Positions 6,428 to 11,708 of a stretch of 11,708 nucleotides of DNA are shown here, one piece after another. Source of the DNA: an uncultured Odoribacter sp. GTDB taxonomy: Bacteria > Bacteroidota > Bacteroidia > Bacteroidales > Marinifilaceae. The DNA lies in contig CAKVCR010000068.1 in NCBI GenBank assembly GCA_934725835.1, positions 1 to 11,708 on the forward strand. The letters are read 5' to 3'. The notes under the pieces are model-generated. The model was not told where the DNA came from. It searched no databases and saw nothing but the letters and a program-made list of their open reading frames with translations. Numbering within the stretch: the first letter of the stretch is position 1; each line of letters opens with the position of its first letter. Made by a program: the position numbers and the translations under genes.

Positions 6428-8152
6428 ATGGAAAGTATAGTATTAAGATATGATAAAGGTGAGTCAATAGGCTCAATAAATAGTGTAGACACAGGTATGG
6501 CAACAGCCATTATAGATTCTGACGATGTTCTGTCCCAGTTACAAATTAATCAACTTATAGCTATTCAAAGTCCGAAATCTGGTCGTTACATTATAGCAAT
6601 GATAGTAAAAATCTATCGCAAGGCTACTGATATGACTTTGAATGATGACGAGGATGAAGAAGATACTTCTTCGGCATTTAACCAAGTTAGGTTAGTTTTT
6701 GTGGGTGAATTTATGGACAAAGCTGGAGAGCAAAGTAACGTGTTCAGAAGAAACGTTAGTGCAGTTCCATCTATAAGTGCCTTATGTTATAAGATTGAAG
6801 GAACACGTCTCACAGACCTCATGCAAACAATATCCAACAAATTAGCGACTTCCATCAGTCCTCTTGCAATAGGGAAATATACAATGGATGAAAGTTCTAT
6901 AGCATATATGGATGGAGATAAACTATTTCAACGACATGCTGCTATTGTGGGTTCTACAGGGAGTGGTAAATCTTTTTGTGTTGCATGTATTGTTGAACAA
7001 ATGGCTAAATTAAAACATTCTAATGCAATTTTGTTTGATATCCACGGAGAATACTCCTCTACTGATTTCAAAATAGATGGCATCAAACAATATAAAATTG
7101 CAACACCAGGAGATTTGGCTACCTCTGAAAAACTCAACAACAATATACTTATGGTACCCTATTGGCTCTTAAATTATGAGGAAATGCAGGCATTGTTATT
7201 AGATCGTAGTGACCAAAATGCACCAAATCAAGCAATGATATTCTCTCGTGAAGTTCTTGCCGAAAAAGAAAAAGGTGTAGAAGGAACAATATATGAACAT
7301 CTGATTACTGTTGATAGTCCCGTAGCTTACGACTTGCAAACAGTGTTAACTCGGCTAAAGTCCAAAGACGAAGAAATGGTACCTGGTGCAAGAGCCGGTT
7401 CTGAAAAGCTAGGCCCATACAATGGGAAGTTAACACGGTTCAATCAAAGACTGGAGAATAAACTTTCAGATAAGAGAATGGGATTTATGTTCAGTTTACA
7501 AACAGAAGAAAAATCGCAAAATTGGCTCAAAGATTTCGCCAGAGTTCTGATGAAGGCTGATGGTGGGGTCAAGGTTATAGATATGTCAGAAGTACCATCA
7601 GATGTACTTCCTTTAGTAATTGGTCTATTGGCAAGAATTGTATTTACTGTTCAACAATGGAGTTCAATGGAACATCGTCATCCAATAGCACTATTATGTG
7701 ATGAAGCACACTTATATGTTCAGCAATCTATTTCACAAGATGCTGTTGCAGAAATAGGTTTGAAAAGTTTTGAACGAATAGCGAAGGAAGGACGAAAATA
7801 TGGAGTTGGTCTTGTGATAATCAGTCAAAGACCTTCAGAAGTAAATCGTACAGTACTAAGCCAATGTAATAATTTTATTAGTCTTCGACTTACAAATGTG
7901 GATGATCAAAATGTGATTAAACGACTACTACCAGATAATCTTGGTAATATTGCCGACAATCTTTCTTTGCTTGACATCGCAGAAGCAATTATTGTTGGTG
8001 ATGCTACATTATTACCGTCTAGAGTAAAAATAAATGAACCTTCAATCAAACCATCAAGTCAAACAGTTCCTTTCTGGAGTATTTGGGGGAAAGATAATTC
8101 TGATCAAGATTTGTCAGAAGCTATATGCAATATGATTAAACAATCTAAGTGA
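6428..8152 (+). CDS. HerA/DUF87-type hexameric ATPase, partner of SIR2
   Basis: This is a 574-residue FtsK/HerA-superfamily ATPase. The N-terminal 100 or so residues are beta-rich with repeated G.I.SV-like patterns, typical of a HAS-barrel, and include an acidic stretch (DDEDEEDT). Walker A is GSTGSGKS (175-182, K181). Walker B is LLCDEAHLYV with D425 and E426. An Arg-rich segment (FERIAKEGRKYGVG) and ISQRPSEVNRTVLSQCNNF follow, as in HerA families (sensor and arginine-finger region). It starts three bases after the SIR2 gene, so the two are co-translated. In characterised SIR2-HerA systems the ATPase hexamer assembles with SIR2 and controls its NADase and nucleic-acid activities. That role is transferred by family and neighbour. 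All ATPase motifs look intact. Confidence 0.9.
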   Translation: MESIVLRYDKGESIGSINSVDTGMATAIIDSDDVLSQLQINQLIAIQSPKSGRYIIAMIVKIYRKATDMTLNDDEDEEDTSSAFNQVRLVFVGEFMDKAGEQSNVFRRNVSAVPSISALCYKIEGTRLTDLMQTISNKLATSISPLAIGKYTMDESSIAYMDGDKLFQRHAAIVGSTGSGKSFCVACIVEQMAKLKHSNAILFDIHGEYSSTDFKIDGIKQYKIATPGDLATSEKLNNNILMVPYWLLNYEEMQALLLDRSDQNAPNQAMIFSREVLAEKEKGVEGTIYEHLITVDSPVAYDLQTVLTRLKSKDEEMVPGARAGSEKLGPYNGKLTRFNQRLENKLSDKRMGFMFSLQTEEKSQNWLKDFARVLMKADGGVKVIDMSEVPSDVLPLVIGLLARIVFTVQQWSSMEHRHPIALLCDEAHLYVQQSISQDAVAEIGLKSFERIAKEGRKYGVGLVIISQRPSEVNRTVLSQCNNFISLRLTNVDDQNVIKRLLPDNLGNIADNLSLLDIAEAIIVGDATLLPSRVKINEPSIKPSSQTVPFWSIWGKDNSDQDLSEAICNMIKQSK

Positions 8153-8175
8153 AAGTAATTACTATGTCAAGGATA

Positions 8176-8199
8176 TGAAGCGATGAAGAAAGCATTAGT
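8176..8199 (+). repeat. Right copy of the 24-bp direct repeat, containing the functional integrase start
   Basis: This is identical to 5263-5286 over 24 bases; the flanking bases differ at both ends. It contains the ATG at 8183. AAGGA (8169-8173) lies nine bases upstream of the ATG and could serve as a Shine-Dalgarno-like site, so this copy can start the integrase independently. Confidence 0.9.
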
Positions 8200-9439
8200 T
8201 AATACACGTGTGTCGGTAAAGCTCCGCAAGTCTGAATATCGTGATGAATGGTATCTTTATGTGGAATCTTATCCTGTATTCCAATCTGGAAAACATACGC
8301 CACAAAGAGTGCGTGAATATCTCAATCGTACCATTACAACACCTATTTGGGATAAATCACGCAATGCAAGGACTAATGCCGAAGGCAAAACTACTTATAA
8401 GCCGAAGCGAGATTTAAACGGTGTTATTCAATGCAAGTCGCAATTAGACCAAGAATCATGTATCTATGCCGATAAAGTCAGAAGCCTAAGACAAAAGGAA
8501 TACGACAATGCAGCTTTATATGCCGATACCGATGCAGAACAGGCGGAGCAGTTGGAACGCTCCCGAAGTAATTTTATTGAGTACTTCGACCATGTGCAAC
8601 GAACAAGACATGCCCATAGTTCCGATTCTATTATTGTCAATTGGAGGCGAGTACATGAGTTACTGAAGATATTTGCAAAAAGTGATACCATTCTCTTTTC
8701 GCAGATAGACTTAAAGCTGGTTGAATCGTTCCGTCAATTCATAATGAACGCACCGCAAGGTGGTACTAAACGAGGTACAATTTCTCAAAATACAGCATCA
8801 ACATACTTCTCAATTTTCAAGGCAGGATTGAAACAAGCCTTTATAGATGGCTATCTGACTATTGATATTGCAGCGAAAGTCAAAGGCATTCAGGAAAGGG
8901 AGAGTCGCAGAGAATACCTGACAATAGAAGAGTTGAACCGACTGGCACAAACTCCGTGTGACCCATTATTGAAACGAGCCGCACTCTTTTCAGCATTAAC
9001 AGGAATCCGACATTGCGACATTCAGAAATTGAAATGGTCGGAGGTGGAACAATTCAATGGTGGTTATCGGCTGAATTTTACGCAACAAAAGACAAAAGGT
9101 GTTGAGTATATGCCAATTTCAGAGCAAGCATATAATCTTTGCGGAGAGCAAAAAGAAGGAGAATTATTAGTGTTTGCCGGATTACCTGACCCATCATGGA
9201 TAAATCGCCCTGTTAAAAAATGGGTTGAAGCTGCCGGAATTACCAAGCACATTACCTTCCATTGCTTTAGGCACAGCTACGCTACCCTTCAACTGGCTGG
9301 AGGAACGGACATTTATACCGTTAGCAAAATGTTGGGGCATACCAATGTACGAACCACTCAAGTGTATGCCAAGGTTGTAGATGAGAAAAAGGAGAAAGCA
9401 ACAGAAACTATCAAATTAGCTTTATTACAAACGGAATAA
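8183..9439 (+). CDS. Tyrosine recombinase / integrase of the element
   Basis: This is a 418-residue site-specific recombinase that inserts and excises the element. The N-terminal part (about 1-110) looks like the arm-type DNA-binding domain of Bacteroidetes integrases (KLRKSEYRDEWYLYV, then a lysine- and arginine-rich stretch). A SAM-like core-binding region follows at about 125-230. The catalytic set is complete: R276 in TGIRHCDIQKLKW, K303 or K305 in the beta-hairpin QQKTKG, H360 and R363 in HCFRH, H386 in LGHTNV, and the nucleophile Y395 in TQVYAKV. The start at 8183 lies inside the right repeat copy and matches the remnant at 5270, which supports this choice. A terminator follows. It should be active; the target site cannot be read from this window. 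Confidence 0.95.
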   Translation: MKKALVNTRVSVKLRKSEYRDEWYLYVESYPVFQSGKHTPQRVREYLNRTITTPIWDKSRNARTNAEGKTTYKPKRDLNGVIQCKSQLDQESCIYADKVRSLRQKEYDNAALYADTDAEQAEQLERSRSNFIEYFDHVQRTRHAHSSDSIIVNWRRVHELLKIFAKSDTILFSQIDLKLVESFRQFIMNAPQGGTKRGTISQNTASTYFSIFKAGLKQAFIDGYLTIDIAAKVKGIQERESRREYLTIEELNRLAQTPCDPLLKRAALFSALTGIRHCDIQKLKWSEVEQFNGGYRLNFTQQKTKGVEYMPISEQAYNLCGEQKEGELLVFAGLPDPSWINRPVKKWVEAAGITKHITFHCFRHSYATLQLAGGTDIYTVSKMLGHTNVRTTQVYAKVVDEKKEKATETIKLALLQTE

Positions 9440-9464
9440 AAGTGTTGTCCCACTTGATAGGCAT

Positions 9465-9505
9465 AGCCATCTGCGTAGATTCTGCGTGGGTGGCTTTTTG
9501 TTTTT
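9465..9505 (+). terminator. Rho-independent terminator after the integrase
   Basis: Arms AGCCATC (9465-9471) and GGTGGCT (9489-9495) pair with one wobble around a loop that contains a short direct repeat (CTGCGT twice). It is followed by TTTTTGTTTTT. A small hairpin, AAGTG (9440-9444) / CACTT (9451-9455), precedes it. Confidence 0.78.
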
Positions 9506-9732
9506 ACCTATGAGCTGTTATTATGACCACCTAATGATTTCCTTATGATTGGGTACATTACCATAAAAAACTACTACTGACGTTTTTCATCATTTGCATT
9601 GATAATCAATACATATTCCTTATGGTATTTCTGTTTCGCTGCTGTTTCTTTATGTGACACAGTCCATCATAAAATCAGTATGCTAAATCACGATTACTTT
9701 GCCGAAAAATCAAACATAAATCAGATAGCAGT
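9506..9732. promoter_or_regulatory. Intergenic control region before the second HTH gene
   Basis: This spacer has no gene. It holds a 13-base palindrome ATTGATAATCAAT (9598-9610), an inverted pair TACCATAA (9559-9566) / TTATGGTA (9620-9627), and a direct repeat TTCCTTATG (9539-9547 and 9616-9624). The motif ATGTGACAC (9652-9660) also occurs upstream of the first HTH gene (4654-4662). TTACTTTG (9694-9701) differs by one base from the -7 TAnnTTTG consensus, but no TTTG lies at the right distance. It probably contains the promoter and protein-binding sites for the 9733-11708 operon. No site is certain. Confidence 0.4.
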
Positions 9733-10092
9733 ATGAGTGAAAAGAACATTACTTTTGAAGATTTACCCAAGGCAATGTCGTGGATGATGGATAAATTGAA
9801 TGAACTGGATTCTAAGATTGACGGTCTCAACACTCAAAGTCCGAGTATTCCAACCGAGCAATGGATGAACTTAAAGGAGTTGTGCGATTATATTCCCAGT
9901 CATCCGGCAGAGCAAACAGTATATGGATGGACAAGCTGCCACCAAATCCCATTTCATAAAAGAGGTAAACGTATCATGTTTCTAAAATCGGAGATTGATG
10001 CGTGGCTTCGAGATGGCAAGGTAAAGTCCGAAAAAGACTTGGAGGACGAAGCTGCCCGATTCATAAAGTCTAAAAGAAACAACCGATTCTAA
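9733..10092 (+). CDS. Small excisionase-like helix-turn-helix protein
   Basis: This is a 119-residue protein. The N-terminus (about 8-32) is helical and could form a short coiled coil (LPKAMSWMMDKLNELDSKID), suggesting dimers. After a Ser/Pro linker comes an HTH_17/excisionase-type unit at about 44-95: WMNLKELCDYIP, a recognition stretch around TVYGWTSCHQIPFHKRG, a wing KRIMFLKSEIDAWL, and then a charged tail (KSEKDLEDEAARFIKSKR). Proteins like this next to integrases in Bacteroides elements are often excision or transfer regulators. Its TAA stop shares a base with the next start (TAATG), so it is co-translated with the DUF3987 gene. It is unrelated in length and zinc motif to the HTH protein at 4713. 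Its function is inferred. Confidence 0.85.
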   Translation: MSEKNITFEDLPKAMSWMMDKLNELDSKIDGLNTQSPSIPTEQWMNLKELCDYIPSHPAEQTVYGWTSCHQIPFHKRGKRIMFLKSEIDAWLRDGKVKSEKDLEDEAARFIKSKRNNRF

Positions 10093-11462
10093 TGGATTCA
10101 CTCGATTTATGCAATGCAATCAGAATGGAATTTGGAGGGATACTTGAAGACAAGATTCCTTTGAATGCTTTTCCTGCTAAAATTCAGGATATGGTATTGG
10201 CATTGGCACGACAAGAGAATTATTCCATTGAATATATGATGGCTTCTCTTTTGGCGGCAATTTCAACAGCCATCGGTAATGCTGTCAATATCCGTATTCG
10301 TGGTGGCTGGATAAGTAATCCTGCCCTCTATATGATATTGGTTGGCCGCCCCGGAATGGGCAAAACTCCCCCGTTAGACTTTGCTTTTCGCCCAATTCGC
10401 AAGCATGATGCCAAAGCTGTCAAACAATTCAAGTCTGATATGGAGCAATATAATAATATGGTAGAGGACAACAAAGGGAAGAAGGAAAATTGCACTCCAT
10501 TGCCAGAAAAACCGATTTTGCGAAGAACCATAATATCCGACTTTACCCCAGAAGCTTTAATGCGTGCGCTTGATGACAACCAGCGTGGTATTGTGGTATA
10601 TGTGGATGAAATTATGGGAATGTTCAATGCTGTGAATCAATACAGCAAAGGGCAACTTATTGAACAGTTATTGACTGCATTCAGCGGAAAACCTTTAGAC
10701 ATTTCCAGATGCAGTATGCCCATACCTATTCACATAGAGCATCCTTTTATAAATATGGTAGGTACGATGCAGACCACCCGAATGCACGAACTTACAGATA
10801 AAGGCTATAAGGACAATGGGTTGATTGATAGAATAATTTTTGTTTATCCGTCTTCACAGGAAATATCAGATTGGCAAGATGAAGAAAACGCTTTTACCAC
10901 TTTTGACAAATACTCGTCTATGCGGGAAAATATCATCAACAAAGTGATGAGTTTGCCTTTTATAGTAAATGAGGATGGCGAAATAGTTCCTGACATTTTG
11001 GACTTTTCTTCGGAAGCAAAAGCCTATTTTACCAATTGGCGCAATGATGCTATTCATGCAGTCAATCAAATCCAAGATGACGGCTTGGTGGATAGCAGAA
11101 TAATGAAAGCTCCGATGATTACAGCACGATTGGCTTTGGTTATGCAAATCTTCCGCTGGGCTTGTGGTGAGGTTCATAAAGATTTTGTGGACATCGATTC
11201 AATCAAATCAGCTATTGCATTAAGCGATTACTTTGAAAGTTGTTATGCCGACATTCAGAAATATATGTTGGTAGAGGGCATTGAACCACAAAAGAAAGAA
11301 TTGCTTGATTGTCTTTCTGCAACATTCACAACTGCCGATGCCATTCAAGCAGGAAAAGAAGTGGGGCTTTCCGAACGCTCTGTAATGTATTCTTTGGTCA
11401 GCCTTACCACGAATAAGATAATCAAGAAAATTAAGAGAGGGGAATATGAGAAACTGCAATAA
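10092..11462 (+). CDS. DUF3987-type P-loop ATPase, probable element replication/primase-helicase protein
   Basis: This is a 456-residue protein. Walker A is GRPGMGKT (85-92, K91). Walker B is VVYVDEIMGMF with D172 and E173. The N-terminal region contains EYMMASLLAAISTAIGN and RGGWISNPALYMILVGR, a pattern I associate with DUF3987 proteins of Bacteroidetes mobile elements. The C-terminal 60 residues (TTADAIQAGKEVGLSERSVM, then KIIKKIKRGEY) look like a winged-helix DNA-binding unit. It overlaps the HTH gene by one base and is followed by a zinc-finger/toprim-like gene, so it is probably the helicase-like half of a replication or mobilization module. The final codons include a copy of the ACTGCAA repeat (11453-11459). 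The enzymatic role has not been read directly from sequence beyond the ATPase motifs. Confidence 0.85.
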   Translation: MDSLDLCNAIRMEFGGILEDKIPLNAFPAKIQDMVLALARQENYSIEYMMASLLAAISTAIGNAVNIRIRGGWISNPALYMILVGRPGMGKTPPLDFAFRPIRKHDAKAVKQFKSDMEQYNNMVEDNKGKKENCTPLPEKPILRRTIISDFTPEALMRALDDNQRGIVVYVDEIMGMFNAVNQYSKGQLIEQLLTAFSGKPLDISRCSMPIPIHIEHPFINMVGTMQTTRMHELTDKGYKDNGLIDRIIFVYPSSQEISDWQDEENAFTTFDKYSSMRENIINKVMSLPFIVNEDGEIVPDILDFSSEAKAYFTNWRNDAIHAVNQIQDDGLVDSRIMKAPMITARLALVMQIFRWACGEVHKDFVDIDSIKSAIALSDYFESCYADIQKYMLVEGIEPQKKELLDCLSATFTTADAIQAGKEVGLSERSVMYSLVSLTTNKIIKKIKRGEYEKLQ

Positions 11463-11559
11463 CCTATCCCCATTGCATCTTGCAGTTGTTGCAGTTTGCA
11501 CTTTCGTATCATCCGTTTTCCTGCAAAACTGCAAGAACTGCAAACTGCACGGACTGCAA
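11453..11559. repeat. ACTGCAA iteron-like cluster with two facing groups
   Basis: Plus-strand ACTGCAA copies lie at 11453-11459, 11528-11534, 11537-11543 and 11553-11559, with variants ACTGCAC at 11544-11550 and CCTGCAA at 11520-11526. Reverse-strand copies (TTGCAGT) lie at 11480-11486 and 11489-11495, with the variant TTGCACT at 11496-11502. Starts are 7-9 bases apart inside each group. The left group (11480-11502) is the inverted copy of 11537-11559 with about four mismatches in 23, separated by 34 bases. It lies between the DUF3987 stop and the next start at 11578. It may be an origin, a replication-protein binding array or an RNA hairpin. Confidence 0.8.
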
Positions 11560-11577
11560 TTATAAAAAATATCAAGC

Positions 11578-11708
11578 ATGAATGAATACCGATTTACCCT
11601 TCAAAAATATAAGCGAGGCTCTAAACTTTCATGTCCTCAGTGTGGAAAGAAACAATGTTTTATACGTTACGTTGATACTCAAGGGGAAGTTTCGTTTCCT
11701 GACTATGT
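11578..11708 (+). CDS. N-terminus of a zinc-finger toprim-like element protein (partial, DUF6371-like)
   Basis: The window ends after 43 complete codons. The frame begins MNEYRFTLQKYKRGSKL and continues with CPQCGKKQCFIRYVDT (C19, C22 and C27), a short zinc-binding motif at the start of primase- or toprim-like proteins carried by Bacteroidetes elements downstream of DUF3987 genes. The ATG at 11578 is 18 bases after the last ACTGCAA repeat. No toprim motif is visible in this fragment, so the assignment depends on the N-terminal motif and position. It probably acts with the DUF3987 ATPase in replication of the excised element. Confidence 0.65.
   Translation, partial: MNEYRFTLQKYKRGSKLSCPQCGKKQCFIRYVDTQGEVSFPDY

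Larger units (their letters stand above)
5287..8175 (+). other. Inserted anti-phage cargo (SIR2-HerA module) between the direct repeats
   Basis: The segment between the two 24-bp repeats holds exactly two complete genes in one operon plus about 100 bases of leader. It is visibly richer in A and T than the HTH and integrase genes on either side, which suggests a separate origin. No transposase and no matching inverted ends were seen at its edges, so homologous or site-specific replacement is more likely than transposition. The leader (5321-5389) holds no convincing TTTG/TAnnTTTG promoter; TACTTTAA at 5362-5369 is a weak partial match. Confidence 0.65.
4569..11708 (+). mobile_element. Left part of an integrative element (IME/ICE or genomic island) carrying a defence cargo
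   Basis: A zinc-finger/HTH regulator, a tyrosine recombinase, an excisionase-like HTH protein, a DUF3987 ATPase and a toprim-type replication protein follow one another in the same direction. This layout is familiar from Bacteroidales mobilizable and integrative elements. No relaxase, oriT or right end is visible because the window ends. The exact left junction is unknown: it must lie between the dnaK terminator and the first element gene at 4713. A pair of TTGTACC direct repeats (4618-4624 and 4629-4635) is the only repeat seen there. Membership of the genes is inferred from function and order. Confidence 0.7.

Noticed and set aside
6640..6665. Low-complexity acidic stretch in the HerA-like gene as a repeat or frameshift
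   Set aside because: The reading frame stays open and in register through it (DDEDEEDT); it is an acidic loop in the N-terminal domain.
5263..8199. 24-bp repeat as target-site duplication of a transposon
   Set aside because: There is no transposase between the copies and no terminal inverted repeats just inside them, and 24 bases is long for a transposon duplication. The repeat also coincides with meaningful gene ends.
9440..9732. tRNA gene or CRISPR array in the longer spacer
   Set aside because: No cloverleaf arms or regularly spaced long repeats were found; only short palindromes and a terminator.
11220..11579. 119-residue minus-strand frame across the DUF3987 end and the repeat array
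   Set aside because: It is cysteine-rich because of the repeated TGCAGT/ACTGCA sequence and has no recognisable domain. It overlaps a well-supported gene.

Overview
The window most likely comes from an anaerobic gut Bacteroidota (Bacteroides or a close relative). Supporting signs are a hydrogenase of the NADH-linked [FeFe] type, a Bacteroidales-style promoter (TTTG then TAnnTTTG) and a gene set typical of Bacteroides integrative elements. All real genes read on the + strand. The identification rests on sequence reading alone; no search was run.

Layout: (1) 1-2327 is a conserved metabolic operon: the last codons of a NuoF-like flavoprotein subunit, a full [FeFe] hydrogenase catalytic subunit, and a NuoE-like [2Fe-2S] subunit. 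Together they would make a soluble NADH-linked, probably electron-bifurcating hydrogenase that vents reductant as H2. It ends at a clear hairpin terminator. (2) 2582-4495 is dnaK, followed by another strong terminator. (3) From roughly 4570 to the right edge the DNA looks like an integrative mobile element: a zinc-finger/double-HTH protein, a tyrosine recombinase, a small excisionase-like HTH protein, a DUF3987-type ATPase and the start of a zinc-finger/toprim-like replication protein that runs off the window.

A two-gene anti-phage module, a SIR2-family NADase plus a HerA/DUF87 ATPase, sits between the HTH gene and the integrase gene. It is bracketed by a perfect 24-bp direct repeat (5263-5286 and 8176-8199) made of the last codons of the HTH gene and the first codons of the integrase gene. 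Deleting one repeat plus the cargo would restore an HTH gene whose stop codon overlaps the integrase start (ATGA). The simplest reading is that the defence module was slotted into a formerly coupled regulator-integrase operon. It left behind a 16-codon stub of the integrase start (5270-5320), while the second repeat copy keeps the integrase intact.

The other notable non-coding structure is a cluster of ACTGCAA-type repeats (about 11453-11559), with two groups facing each other, just before the replication-type gene. It resembles an iteron cluster or origin, or a long hairpin controlling that gene. SIR2-HerA is a described defence family. What may be new here is the insertion site, the flanking duplication and the iteron-like array.
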